From NCBI RefSeq assembly GCF_021462225.1, contig NC_061805.1, forward strand, positions 2,107,001 through 2,171,000: DNA of 64,000 nucleotides. Reading direction: 5' to 3'. Positions 22,661 through 35,440 of the stretch are shown here, piece by piece. Origin of the DNA: Girardinichthys multiradiatus. Its lineage: Eukaryota > Chordata > Actinopteri > Cyprinodontiformes > Goodeidae. Within the stretch, counting starts at the first letter, position 1, and each line of letters opens with the position of its first letter. The translations under genes were made by a program, and so were the position numbers. The notes beneath the pieces were generated by a model. That model searched no databases and had not been told where the DNA came from. It saw only the letters and a program-made list of their open reading frames with translations.

Positions 22661-23039
22661 TACTTAGCACTTAGCAGATCAGTTTTTTTTAATCACCATC
22701 AATTAACTTTTCAGGGTTTTAAACGATATGACCCAGTTTTGAAGTATAGAACTTTTACAGTTTTACTAACATCAGAATTAGGTTAGAAAAAAATTAGCCT
22801 GACCTTGGATTGTTTTTGAATCTTAAACATTTCCTTGTGAGCAGTTTGATAATGAAGAAATCAGGAATTTAACTACTGGATGTCAGCCTTCTGGTTATTT
22901 GGCAGATCTGTCCTAAATGTAATTAAATGATTCCTACAGTACAACTTGTTCTGTTTTTTCCAAAAGCTGGAGGTTTGTTATAGGGGTAAACGATTCAAAT
23001 GAAGACTAAAATATTGTCCTCTCAAACTTGGATGTACAT

Positions 23040-23960
23040 ATATACTGTTTCCAAAAATATTGGGTCACACATCCAAACCATTAAATTCAGCTGTTCCAAT
23101 CACAATGATGACCAGGGTTAGGGTTACATATACAATGCAGCAGTGAGGCATGCAGACTCCCTCCACAAACATTTAGGAAAGAATGGACTGCCTCAGGATC
23201 TGATGATATGATACTGATTGTGTAACAACTCCAATCTTGAAAGGTCCTCACTACTAAATATTCCTCAGTCAACCCAGCTATGAAGTGGTAGCAGGTAAAA
23301 TCCCATAGTGGGCTCTAGGGATGCTATGTCGCATTGGTCGTAAACATGCTGCAGAGTCAGTAGCTACGGACCTTTAAACTTCATGTGGTCTTCCGATTAG
23401 CTCAACAACAGTGTGCAGAGAACTTCATGGAATGGGTTTCCATGGCTGGGCAACTGCATCCAGGCCTTACATTACCAAATGCGATGCAAAGCATCAGATG
23501 CAGTGGTGTAAAGCTCCCTGCTACCAGGTTCTGGAGCAGTCGAGACATGTTCTCTGGACTGAATGATCACAGTCCTCCCCCTGGCCAGCTGGTATATGGG
23601 TCTGGGATTGGCACTGGCCAAGAGAGTAGTACCTACCTAATAACACCAGGTACAGTTTCGTTCAGAAGGGGTTATTGAGTGGTGCGGTTTCTTCACCAGC
23701 TGGGCTTGGACCCTTAGTTCTAATGAAAAAAACTTTCAATTCTTCAGCTTTCCAAGACATTTTGGACAATTTCCTGCTCGCAACATATTAGACACAGTTA
23801 AGAGGGTGGCATCTTCCAGTTTTTAACATGACTCTACACAAATGCTTAAAGATATGGATGATCAAGTTTGATGTGGAAGAGGTTGACTGGCCTGCAGAGT
23901 CCAGACCTAGCAGCAATCAAGGACCAGCTGATGCTGGACCTGCTGTACAACCAAGCTTTT
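23040..23960 (+). mobile_element. old Tc1-like transposon (CACTATATTGCC family)
   Basis: The 5' end TACTGTTTCCAAAAATATTG is a decayed form of the family's end. The body is the same family as the 20083 element in the opposite orientation: FMEWVSMAGQLHPGLTLPNA (23425), then MQSIRCSGVKLPATRFWSS. The second Asp motif and the 3' end are unclear. Heavily mutated. Confidence 0.65.
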
Positions 23961-26060
23961 CCCCCTTAGCTTACTTCAAACAACAAAGAAACATTAAACC
24001 CAAGATACAGTTGTTTAAAAATGTCTTTATGCATAAAATATGAACATAACCTTCCTTAAATCTATGGAACTAGTTGGTTTTAGAAGAGGGTTTTCTCTGG
24101 TGTTAACCAACTGTCCATCGGCCACAAAAAAATAACACTTCTGACAGGTTACTGAGGGACGAGCGGACGAGGTAACGTGTATTTGGTGCTGTGGAATAAG
24201 CAGCTGACCACAAAGGAAGACTTGGTCATTTTGGGTTGCAGGGCAAAAACAATATTTTGGGGTCATCTCCTTTCATTTTATTGATTTATTTTCTTAAACC
24301 TTATTCATCTAGAAACTATTTGGAGCTTCCTGTTGCTTATGGAGACTTCTAAGCACGTAAGACATTTAAACTTTCTTTACAAAATCTCGCTAGCCTAATT
24401 ATCTGTCAGTAGATGTGAATGTTTGAGGTTCCTTTGACAGTTTTAGTTGTGTATCCCTGATTTGTTTAAGAATTCAGCAGACATGTCATCTTTAATCAGC
24501 TGACTGTTTTCTTGATATTTAAGAAAACCACAGTTGAACCCCACAGTCCTTGTTTGACTGTAGGAGAGCCTGAACCTGTTATTTTTCTTTTCATGTTCAC
24601 CATTTACATGGAAGAGTTTGCATGTAAATCTGCAGTGGTTGGGACATGTTGATTTAAACAGACTCTCTTTGTTAAGCAGCTTTTCTTGTTTGACAGCAAT
24701 TATAAATCAGTCATAAAATTTACATTTTCTTGATCCAGTTAACTTGTGCATGTAGGAAATTCACCTTTTTAAACATTTTTTAGACATTTAGGTTCTGTTG
24801 GGAAAAAAGACAAAAGAAATCAACTTATTAGTTATTTGCCGGGGCTTCTGGTATTTTGGGGCTAAGAACAATTGCTGATTTTGCCTAATTGTTGTTGCCT
24901 AATCTGCCTGTGCCTGACTAAATAAGTTAAGAAGTATCTGTATTAAACAATAACTTGGTTGAGGCTGGTTCTCCAGGGATTTGGTACAATTCTGCAGGAT
25001 ATATAGCCCTGATTTCTGAAGTAGTAAAACCAAACTGAGCCAATGCTATATTAGTTTTACGGAAGTAAAGCCTCATATCAACTGAACTCTGCTTTGGTAG
25101 CAAGATAGCTGTGACTTACATATCCTTTTCCCCCTGACACTGCCACTGGATGCTACTGGTAGATGTCTATATTTCAGCAAAATAGCCACAGATGGAAGGA
25201 AAAAGTCAGAGAGAAGTAGTCCTTTGAGAGCGTGACTTATTACATTTCCGGAATACTCTGAACATAATAGTAGGCAGGCAGGTCAAGATGTCTTGCGTTG
25301 AGCAGTTTCCTGAGGAGATAAACGATGGACATTAGAAAAACAAGATATTCACTTTTACACTACAGGCTATGTCTGATGTAAACAAAATGACTACTTTTAC
25401 GGTCTGTATCACTGGGTTTGTAGGATATCCCTTCCTCACCTATGTGTGATTTTAGCCATTTTAAGTGGGAATAAGGGTGGGCAGTGGAGTAGATGTTAAG
25501 CACTTTTGCCTTGCAGCAAGAAAAGTTTGAATACAAGAATGGGGTCTTTCTCTATGGGCTCCTTACGGGTACCTCCAGCCCAATAAAACTTGACTATTAA
25601 GCTTGGGACACATACTGTAGTGGTGGTCAGTCGGCAAGACGAACCTGCACAACGATCTGTGAGGAGGGATCCGATCTCAGTCCAACAAACGCTAGAATAT
25701 TTGGAGCAAAGTGTGGACGCAGTTGGTAGTTTGAACAGAAAACGGGGGTTGCCGACAGCCAATGGAAATAAAAGCTAGGACAAAACCTCTGGTAAAAGAA
25801 ACTTTATTCAACATTAGAAACGCAAAACGGCACTGGGCATAATACAAACTATCATCTAATCACACCAACACTGAGAAAAAAATAAAACTATTTTTATTAA
25901 AAAACCTTATTAAAATAATCCAAACAGTTTACATATTGAACATAAAAGCAATGGGGCATTTCTGACTGAAATATTATCCGAATGGAATACATTTATTTTT
26001 CATATTTAAAATATTTAAAATTGCATCTCATTTATTTTATGGGTGAGTACAACAGATACA
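23961..26060. other. intergenic, little recognised
   Basis: AT-rich. About 25480-25580 resembles a very decayed SINE (TTGCCTTGCAGCAAG, GGGGTCTTTCT). Short open frames around 25590-25780 have no recognisable motif. No gene can be supported. Confidence 0.4.
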
Positions 26061-26068
26061 GCTATTAC

Positions 26069-26081
26069 CGCCACCTACTGG
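26069..26081 (-). promoter_or_regulatory. candidate CTCF site
   Basis: The - strand reads CCAGTAGGTGGCG, which fits the CTCF core consensus CCASYAGRKGGCR at every position. A single 13-base match can arise by chance or inside a repeat. It lies between fkbp15 and lmo4, close to the TCTCGCGAGA palindrome. Confidence 0.45.
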
Positions 26082-26105
26082 TATGTTTGTGCCTTCAAAC
26101 CGTCG

Positions 26106-26117
26106 CTCTCGCGAGAG
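26106..26117. promoter_or_regulatory. TCTCGCGAGA palindrome
   Basis: CTCTCGCGAGAG is a perfect 12-base palindrome containing TCTCGCGAGA, an element known in vertebrate housekeeping promoters and linked to ZBTB33/Kaiso. A YY1-like GGCGCCATTT lies near 26332-26341. No downstream gene was recognised, so its role is unknown. Confidence 0.45.
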
Positions 26118-26979
26118 TTTGATCCCACAATAAATCCTGTAGTCATTGAATCATCAGCAGGTCCAGTTGTTCAATGTGTGATCCTCAGTCTGTTAGTATG
26201 AACACTAAGGCTTTCAGGACTGTAAAAATCGTGTATTTAGTCCCCAGCTTGAGGCTCATCTCTCAGACAGCTTTTACAGACTCGCAGTGATTACTGTAGC
26301 CAGCCCCGTATCACCGTCCATACAGAGAGGGGGCGCCATTTCCTCATTACACTCACAGCTAAGGCATTTACTCAGCTGCAGCTCCAGATATTTTTTCTGC
26401 AAGTGCTAAGGGGGGCTAAGCATTTTACTGAGGGTTTTGTGGAGGATATTTAGTCCAACATTTCTCAGCACACACAGACACAAGCACAAACAGAGGAGCA
26501 CCCAGAATTCTGACATCTGCAACAGTGGATAAAGTTGACAATGAACATTTGGTATTCTGCTATTCAATTAAAGCATATACAAACATGACATATGAAGGTA
26601 TGGAGTATAGTGTAGTATGTAAACTATTACAAGGAATTCACTGTATTCTGTTTCCCGAGATGTATCTGTATATGTGGACATTTTCCATCCACACCAAATG
26701 CATTATAAAGTCAGAAAAGGTCAATCAGAGGTCTTCATAACAGGACAATCCAGCTGTTATTGTGGTTGAGGGCAAAAGCATTGCCGTCGCTGCCCAGGGT
26801 CCTAGTTCTTCAAGGATTGATAGCAGGAAGTGCCAGGTCACTTGTTCGACTGTCCCCACTGCTGTTTCTTAGTTCTACAAAGAGTCAAAGATGTTCATAT
26901 TATTACTCCAGGAATGGATCTTTGTGGAGCTCTGCTGACGCGTTCTTCTCATTAACTCCATGATGACAGGCCATAGGCA

Positions 26980-27470
26980 GTGTTCATTTTTGGTCAAGGA
27001 ACAATGGGTGGTTGGTGCTTAGAGCTGGTAAACCTGTCAGTCCTTCATTTGTTTCTGAAGAAAAATGCTGTTTCAGTTCCATTAGCATCCTGTCTATAAC
27101 AGAGTAGAATGACCTTGTTTTTAGTTCATCTATGCTGTCTGCACATTTTTTATCTATCGGTGGCGTCCACAATAAAATGCTTTAGCTGTTTGGGTCTGGC
27201 TTTTTTGCTGTCGTATAGTGTCTTTCTGCTTCTTTTCTGAGTGTCTCTTCTAGGTGCTGTCCCACTGACACAAGTTCTTCCTGCTTGTTCAGAAAAAGAT
27301 CATGAACAACTGACCCGGAAGAAAACTTGTGAAGCATTTGCAATGTCTCCAAGAAATCTGATGCGGCATCAACATTATAAACACATTCTGCTAACACAAG
27401 ATTCTGCCTGTGAGCATGGCAGTGAATGTAGCCATACGCAAAGTTCAATTCCTGTTGCATGATGTTTTTT
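26980..27470 (-). pseudogene. hAT-like transposase remnant
   Basis: The - strand has MQQELNFAYGYIHCHAHRQN, then LVLAECVYNVDAASDFLETL and a SGSVVHDLFL motif. These are typical of the large TTF/DUF4371-type hAT transposases in fish. A second - strand part (from 27172) reads RSFYSVIDRMLMELKQHFSS, then LPALSTNHPLFLDQK. The middle of the protein is missing and a stop separates the parts. Confidence 0.75.
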
Positions 27471-27479
27471 TACTCAGTA

Positions 27480-28960
27480 TATGATAATTGACTGTTTATT
27501 GACATTGGGTGTGTTTAAAGAGAAAATTATTACAAAAACCATGTGTTAAAGAATATTAACCTAGATGAATATTTTCGTGGGGGTGCTATGACTTTTCTGG
27601 GGGAAAGCTATAGTATCCCTAGCGCTCCCTGGCGTCACCACTGCGTTTACTGCGAGTGGAAGAGTTCATCATAAACACTGTTAAACCTAAAGGGTCACTC
27701 ATCATTGTTCTGCCCTGTTGTATTAGGAATGTTCACTGCCATATAGAGGCCAACCTTATACTTTTATTTTAAACAAACTTCCCTTGTCAATTTTAATTCT
27801 CATTTTACCTTTTAAGTTGGATGAAGTAACCCTGTTTTATCTGTGGTGTCTCACCACAATGTCAATATTACAAATAAACAAACTGGATGAATGGAACCAG
27901 AGACCTGAAATTAAGTGTCTCCTCAGCTACTCCAACTGTGTTAAAAATCTGCATTTTTTATTATGGATCTGCTACACAATTTTTAAAAAGTCCTGACATT
28001 ATAATTTTTGGAATTCCTTCCTACAGTCAGATGTTCTGACATAAGACGATGAGTGAAAATGTTATTTTAATGTAATAATTTGTTTTAAAGTGACCTGTAT
28101 ACAAATGCAAGTTAACACGTGTTCCTCCACCATGTCTGGGTATTTTTCTACATCGAGTGATACTTGTTTTAAAGATGCTTCTGGACAATAATAATAAAGT
28201 TAAATGTATCACTGTTATATACTTAGTTTTTGACAAATGTTTACATATAGATCCCTGTCCATGTGGTTTTATCCGTTAACAATGAGCGGTTTGTTCCTGA
28301 TGTAGTCCCGTCTGATGGATCACACATCAGTGTCTTTAGAAGACAATTCTTGCCCTTCACAATGACATTTCTCCAATTTTCAGCATCATAAAGGAAGAAA
28401 TAAAATTCCTTCAAACTGTTTTCTGTTTAGTAATTTAGGAGTAATTTTTATATGTCAAAGACCGTTTATCTTTGCACCTTAAAGGAGGAGCACAATTGTA
28501 ACAAAGCCAGGAATGCATCTGTGGATTTTTCTCTTCGTGGTAGAAACATGGATGTTAGCTTGTTTAATGATTCTACTCTATATTTGGAGTAAGTGTGGCT
28601 GTTTCTTTGTTGGCCCTGTCATAGACTGACTACTTGGTTGTACCCCTCCCTCCTGACACCCAAACCATGTGGACAGGCTTTAGCTTCCTGCAATACCGGA
28701 CATTTATTAAAAGGGGAGTTCTTCACCATCCCCATTTAAAACAATCCATAAAGAAATTCCCATGCATTCCAGAACTAAAAGAAATCAGCAGATAAAAGTG
28801 TATTTCCTAATTTTATATTGTATTACATTTTGTTACAAATCTGTGCCACATACTCATTAAAGATACATGTATAGGGTTGTATTATAAGTCAGCCAAATTT
28901 GGTATTGTATTACAATTAATGTGTATGAATAGGACTATATTTTTTAAGGCAGTTTATCTG
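27480..28960. other. intergenic, nothing recognised
   Basis: AT-rich sequence without a supported gene, repeat or splice pattern. Short open frames are low-complexity. Confidence 0.4.
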
Positions 28961-29311
28961 TCAGTCATTTTCTACCGCTTATTCCATAGTGGGTCGCAGG
29001 GGAGCTGGTGCCTATCTCCAGCAGTCTATGGGCGAAAGGCGGGGTACACCCTGGACAGGTCGCCAGTCCATCGCAAGGCAACACACAAACAACCATGCAC
29101 ACACTCATACACCTAAGGGCAATTTAGAGTGACCAATTAACCTAACAGGCATGTCTTTGGACTGCGGGAGGAAGCCGGAGTACCCGGTGAGAACCCACGC
29201 ATGCACGGGGAGAACATGCAAACTCCATGCAGAAAGACCCCGGCCAGGAATCGAACCCAGGACCTACTTGCTGCAAGGCAACAGTGCTACCAACTGCACC
29301 ACCATGCAGCC
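28961..29311 (-). repeat. tRNA-derived SINE, inverted copy
   Basis: Reverse complement of the SINE at 18127: the B box is present as GGAATCGAACC (about 29248), with the same body and the A-box region near 29295. The two copies look very similar by eye, so both may be fairly recent. Confidence 0.8.
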
Positions 29312-29524
29312 TTATTTTGCTTTAAAATTAGGAGTGAAGATATAATGGGAATGAACTGCGAAAATAATCTTTAACATGTACTGGACAACTGCAGTAAACA
29401 ATGTTTTTAGTTTCGATGTGGAGGAACCAAGAGTTTGTGTATCCCAGGTTTTCAGGGAGTTGACTCCAGAGCTGATAAAACTAGAAACCATATGCATCAT
29501 CACGCTTCAATTGTTCATAGTTTT

Positions 29525-29660
29525 ACTTCCTCATTGCATGGTGCATTAAATGTAAAAAGAAGGTGCGTACTTTAAAGAACAATGTTAGAAAATTGAAGAG
29601 AAACTGGCGCTCTACACACCTGGAGAACTCCTACTTAATCTGGAAAAATAGTCTACTGTT
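29525..29660 (+). repeat. displaced fragment of LINE A sequence
   Basis: Segments such as GTACTTTAAAGAACAATGTT and TACTTAATCTGGAAAAATAG repeat those at about 30424-30510 in LINE A, with a short internal deletion. It is a separate piece upstream of the main element. Confidence 0.6.
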
Positions 29661-29759
29661 TTACATACCTCGAAATACTGGCTGAGGAAGAGGGGTACCA
29701 ACCATCTTTCAGTCCGATATATTGATTAGTCCCAGATCAATTAATAGCTACAACTCTTG

Positions 29760-32699
29760 AATTTTTAATCCTTAGTTTTCCTCATCCAAATTGCAAAGCA
29801 CTAAAACCACTTCTGTTGTTGTTTTGTATCGTCCACCAGGCCCTTACTCTCAATTTTTAGATAAATTCTCAGGCTTCTTAACTGATTTAGTGTTAAATAC
29901 AGATAAGGTTATTATAGTGGGGGATTTTCACATTCATGTTGACACTGAAAGTGATAGCCTAAATATAGCGTTTAATGCTATCTTAGACTCAATTGGCTTT
30001 GATCAAAACATTAACAAACCTACCCACCTTTGTCTTCATTCTCTAGACCTTGTGCTGACATATGGCATTGAGTGTAAAGACATAAAAATATTTCCTCATA
30101 ACCCTGTCCTGTCTGACCATTTTTTAATAACCTTTGAGTTTAATTTAACCGAGTACTCCACCCCTGAATGAAAATATAATTATAGTAGATCATTATCAGA
30201 CAATGCTGTAACAACCTCTAAAGAATCTGTTCCACTTTTAATTTCTTCATTATCACAGAAAAACACAGTGGAGGTCAATAATTTAGTTTTTTCCCCTTCA
30301 CAAATTGATTCTCTTGTTCATAGTGTTACTTCATCATTGCGTGGTGCATTAGACAATGCAGCCCCCTTGAAAAAGAAGGTAATTATTCATATGAGGTTGG
30401 CTCCATGGTTTAATTCAGAGCTGCGTACTTTAAAGCACAATGTTAGAAAATTGAAGAGAAAATGGTGCTCTACACACCTAGAGGATTCCTACTTAATCTG
30501 GAAAAATAGCCTACTGTATGAAAAGACACTTCACCAAGCTAGAACAGCTTATTTCTCATTATTAATAGAAGAGAATAAGAATAATCCTAGGTTTCTTTTT
30601 AGTACAGTTGCTAAACTTACACAGAGTCATAGCTCTGTTGAGCCATCCATTCCCCCAGCTCTCAGTAATAATGACTTTATGGGAATATTTTTACATAGAT
30701 TTAATTCTAAAAATACTGGCAAAATCCCAAAGATGATTACTTCATCCTCAGTAAGTGAGACAGCATTGGTGGTAAGTGTAGAACTTGTGTTTGGACTGTT
30801 CTGATCCAGTGGAGCTTCCTGAGTTATCAGAAACAATAGCTTCATCTAAACCTTCAACTTGTATGTTAGATCCAATCCCAACCAAATTATTTAGGAAGTG
30901 TTCCCTCTGATTACCAGCCCCATTTTAGATATGATTAATTTATCCTTAGTAAATGGATCAGAACCACAGACTTATAAGGTAGTTTTAATTAAACCTTTAC
31001 TTAAGAAACCTTTGCTTGATGAAGATGATTTACTAAATTACAAACCTTAATCCAGTCTTCTGTTCTTGTCTAAAATTCTTGTGAAAATAGTAGCTAGTCA
31101 AGTATCTAAGCATTTATACAGCAATGACCTGTTTGAAGAGTTTCAGTCAGGTTTCAGAGCTTATCATAGCACTGAAACAGCTCTGCTGAACGTCACTAAT
31201 GATATTCTTATGGCCTCAGATAATGGACTTGTGTCTGTACTGGTTCTGTTAGATCTCAGTGCTGCATTTGATCCAGTCGATCACAATATTCTCTTAGAAA
31301 GGATGGAATATGCTGTAGGGATCAGGGGAACAGCGCTAGGCTGGTTTAAATCTTATTTGTCTGACAGATTCCAGTTTGTTCATGTAAATGAGAAATCATC
31401 TTCAAACTCCAGGGTTAATTGTGGAGTACCACAGGGTTCAGTACTTGGGCCAATTCTCTTTACTATATATATGCTTCCAATAGGTCCAATTATTAGGCAG
31501 CATGGGATACATTTTCACTGTTATGCTGATGATACTCAGCTTTATTTATTTATAAATCCTGATGAGCCCAACCAGTTAGATAGACTACAGGCATGACTTG
31601 AAGACACAAAAACGGATGACTTTAAATTTTCTGGTTCTAAATTCAGACAAGACAGTAGTTTTGTCTTTGTTTTTGTCGTTGGAGCAGAATTTTTGAAAAA
31701 GAAACTGTTTAGTCAATCACTTAATGTGGATGGCATTAAATTGACCTCTAGTAATAAAGTAAAAACCTTGATGTTATTTTTGATCAGGACATGTCATTTA
31801 AATCCCATATTAAACAAGTTTCTAGGATTTCCTTCTTTCATCTACGGAACATTGCCAAAATTAGAAATATCCTGTCCAGGAGTGACGCTGAAAAACTAGT
31901 CCGTGCATTTGTTACTTCAAGGCTGGACTATTGTAATTCTTTACTATCAGGATGTTCACAAAATGCATTTAAAAACCTTCAGCTGATCCAAAATGCTGCA
32001 GCAAGAGTTCTGATGAAAATTAAAAAGAGAAATCATATTTTTCCTATTTTAGCTTCCCTTCATTGGTTTCCTGTTAAACCCAGAATAGAATTTAAAATTC
32101 TCCTTCTCACATATAAAGCCCTTAATGGTCTAGCTCCATCATAAATCAGAGATCTGATTGTTCCATAACAGAGTCTCTAAACATAGAATAGGAGGCAGAT
32201 CCTTTAGTTATCAGGCTCCTCTCCTGTGGAACCAGCTCCCAGTTTTAGTCCGTGAGGCAGACACCCTGTCTACTTTTAAAGCTAGGCTTAAAACTTTCCT
32301 TTTTGATAAAGCTTATAGTTAGAGTAGCTTAGGTTATCCTGAGCTATCTCTGTAGTTATGCTGCTAAAGGGTTAGCTGGAGGACATAATGACCACTTTCA
32401 CTCTGTCTGGTACTTTCTCACACTACTCTCCAATTTTACATTATTTGCTGTTGTTTCAACCTTTAACTATATGCTATTTCTCTGTTTTTTCTCTATCTGG
32501 AAGCTAAACCTGGCCTCAGATATCATTGAAAGAGCATGGCATGCTGGTACAACTCTTAAAGCCATTCAAGGACATGGACATGCTGCCACCCCATTGAACA
32601 CACTGTCACCTCTCTGCTTGCTCAGACGCTTTTTACCTAAGCTCCCTGCTTACTTGCATTCTTTTACTCCTAACTTTTTATCTCTTAGCCAAAATATTG
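29760..32699 (+). mobile_element. LINE A (L2 clade), 5' part, split by LINE B
   Basis: Endonuclease motifs: VVLYRPPGPYSQFLDKFS, VIIVGDFHIHVDTESD and LSDHFLITFEF. Reverse transcriptase (31066-31596): FQSGFRAYHSTETALLN, LDLSAAFDPVDHNILLERM, CGVPQGSVLGPILFTIYM, and the catalytic box YADD in [11 protein letters not shown]. Then LDYCNSLLSG (31925) and [18 protein letters not shown]. Stops and frameshifts split the ORF, so it is inactive. Its 3' UTR runs to about 32699 and resumes at about 37558. Confidence 0.82.
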
Positions 32700-32843
32700 A
32701 AATTTTGAACTAAAACAACTTCTTACCAGCAACTCCCAAGGATTATTATTATTATTTTATTCTTTTATTTTTTAAAGGACTTTGATGTTTTTATAATCGA
32801 ACTCGAAAGAAGGACAAGTTGACGCCAGCTAATCAGCACAAAA

Positions 32844-34285
32844 TGCCTCCCTTCACCACAGAGGACTTCGACAAACTTTTACAGAAATTGGCTGTTTTGG
32901 AGATTAAAATCCATTGACTAGAAGTGAATGTGGAGGTGAATATGGGGTACAGTGATGATTCAACTCTTCCTGTGATCCCAAACAGTGACAGCCAGCTCAA
33001 CAACTCTGCCGGCAATCAGAACACTGAGAATAAACCTACCGGCAGACCCCCCTGGCATGTTTTAGGGGCATGCGCAAAAAATCAAGGTGGATGACTCACT
33101 GGAAGATCTCAGCAATTACATAAATTAGAATGGCCAGAATTACAGAGAAATGTCCCCGTTTCCCCTGGGAAAAGGAGACTTTGACAGCGAACTGCTGTCA
33201 CAACAACTGATAGGAGTGAGACAGCTGGAAAAAAGGGAATTCCCCTCCAAAACAGATTTGCCCCACTACAGAATGAAAACCAGGAAAACTATCCATCTTC
33301 TGAGATCAATAAAAGGTTTGAGAACAACCTTCATTCTAAACAGTCTTCTCCTAAGCTGCCAGAGAAAAAGCACCCCACCAGACCAAGAACCCTAATAGTG
33401 GGCAACACAGCTGTGGATGGGATTAAAAACTTCTGCAACAAGAAAAACACAGAAGTTATGATTGGTACCAGTAATGTGGTGTCTGATATCTCAGAGAATA
33501 TTCTTGCAATCACAGAAAAGCGCCCGTCTCTAGAAAACCTTATTATACACTGTGGAGCCATGGATGACGTGGCTAAGAAAGAATTAGAAGGACTGAAGGA
33601 GGATTTCACTCGTCTTCTGAATATTGTTGGAGGTCTCAATATCAAGGGGTTTCTCAGTGGACATTTGCACTGATTTTCTGTGGAGATGAGGTTTTTTCGA
33701 GACTTCTGATGATTAATAAGTGGTTGAAAAAAACGTGTCACCACACCTGTGAACTTCATCGACAACTTTAATATTTTTTGGGAAAAAAGACAACTCTTCA
33801 AGCAAGATGGTTTCTGTTTGAACAAGCCGGGAGCCAGACGTCTCACATCTAATCTCTTCTATTCAGTAAATAATCCGCCAGCAGCTTCGACCTTCAGCAG
33901 AGAACATGGAGTATCAACAACAATTATAACGCTGCCTCCAACAGCTCCAGCAGAGACAACCGGCAAGTTGGCTGAGAAAGAGAGGTCATCACAAAAGGTC
34001 TCCCCGTCGAAATCCACAGGAGAAGTGGACCCTCCCATTATACCCCCATCCCCCCAGACCCAGACCGCACAGAACACTACCATCTCTGCACTGAGCCCGC
34101 TTTTTGTTTTACTGGATTCTGATAACATGAAAGGAGCTCTTAAGATCGGGACCCAAATGGCTCTGACATCTTCTCCATTCAACACCCCCCGTGGCCGAGG
34201 CCCTGCTACTACCAAATGCCGCAGAGCTCCACCACCTCCTAATCTATCTCCTCCTAATCAGGACCTTCAAATCACTTCTCTGTGA
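32844..34285 (+). pseudogene. LINE B ORF1 with SGNH-esterase-like domain (broken)
   Basis: Opens MPPFTTEDFDKLLQKLAVLE and soon meets a stop. Further on are RTLIVGNTAVDGIKNFC and LIIHCGAMDDVAKKELEGLK, which recall the GDS and GTND blocks of SGNH hydrolases. After a frameshift comes FKQDGFCLNKPGARRLTSNL, which recalls the final D.H block. Known for CR1/L2-type LINEs: some ORF1 proteins carry an esterase. Here the Ser of GDS is replaced (GNT) and the His of DGxH is Cys, so activity is doubtful. Confidence 0.6.
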
Positions 34286-34489
34286 TACAGTCTGGGCCCC
34301 AGTGGTAACTCTATCAGAAATGATCATGTCCAGGAAAGACTTGGGCCCCTAATAGGAGATAGTTGTAAAATCTTTGTGCTCATACGTGACAGAAAGAGCA
34401 AAGCCAAAAGGATAAGAGACAGTAATAAACAATCAAACAAGCCATAAACTGTCAGGTACAACCAGATAGAGTTAATATCAGCCACTAAG

Positions 34490-35440
34490 TCATATAAACT
34501 GGCTTTATTGAACATTAGATCTCTGTCAGGAAAATCATTTTTAATCAATGACTTCATTACTGACCACGATCTTGATGTTATGTTTTTAACAGAAACATGG
34601 TTATATGAACTTAATGAAACTCCCATTCTGATAGTCGACACCTCTGAACTACAATTTTATGTGTGAGAGACAGCAAAGAAAAGGTGGAGGGGTGGCCTCT
34701 TTGTCTAAAGATTCATTAAAGTGTAAAAAAGTATTTCTGGGCAAATTTGACTCTTTTGAATATTTGGCTCTCCGGGTAAAGAGCCCGGTCCGAACCATGT
34801 TCTTCAATATTTACAGGCCTCCAAGTCCAAACCAAACTTTTTCAGTGATTTTGATGAGCTTTTATCTGTGATATGTGTTGATTATGACTGTTTAATTATT
34901 GTGGGAGACTTCAACATTCACATGGACAATCCTGAAGACAGAAGTACAATAGATCTATGTGACACTCTTAGAAATGTTGGTTTGACTCAACATGTTAAAC
35001 AGCAAACGCACAAACAGGGACATATTTTGGACTTGATCATCACTAAGGGTCTAAACATTTCCAAGGTGTCTGTAACTGATGTTACCCTATCTGACCACTT
35101 TCCTGTTATTTTTGAAAGCATCATCTGCAGTGACTCAATTTGCCAAAGAGACATGATAAGAAAACGCATCTTTAAGGACGGTGCTGCTGAAACCTTTAAC
35201 CAGATTTACTCTTCTAGCTCCACTTTGCCCTGTAACACTGTAGATGAGCTGGTAGATAACTTTCATTCTAAAATCTTGGACATCATTGATTCAATTGCTC
35301 CAATTAAAGTGAAAGTCGTTTCTGGGAAGAAAATGTCTGGGTGGAGAAGTGCTCCACCAGTCAGAAGTGAAAAAAAGGAGTGTCGAAAAGTTGAACGCAT
35401 GTGGAGAAAGACTGGACTCCAGGTTCACTATATTATCTAG
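34490..35440 (+). pseudogene. LINE B ORF2, apurinic endonuclease part (broken)
   Basis: KLALLNIRSLSGKSFLINDF and LDVMFLTETWLYELNETP in one frame, then IYRPPSPNQTF, and in a third frame LIIVGDFNIHMDNPEDRST, QGHILDLIITKGLNIS and VTLSDHFPVIFES. These are the catalytic motifs (TETW, GDFN, SDH) of APE-type LINE endonucleases. Frame changes at about 34660 and 34865 make it non-functional. Confidence 0.78.

Noticed and set aside
33859..34215. 118-codon open frame on the - strand
   Set aside because: Antisense of the LINE B ORF1 tail, whose + strand frame fits the element.
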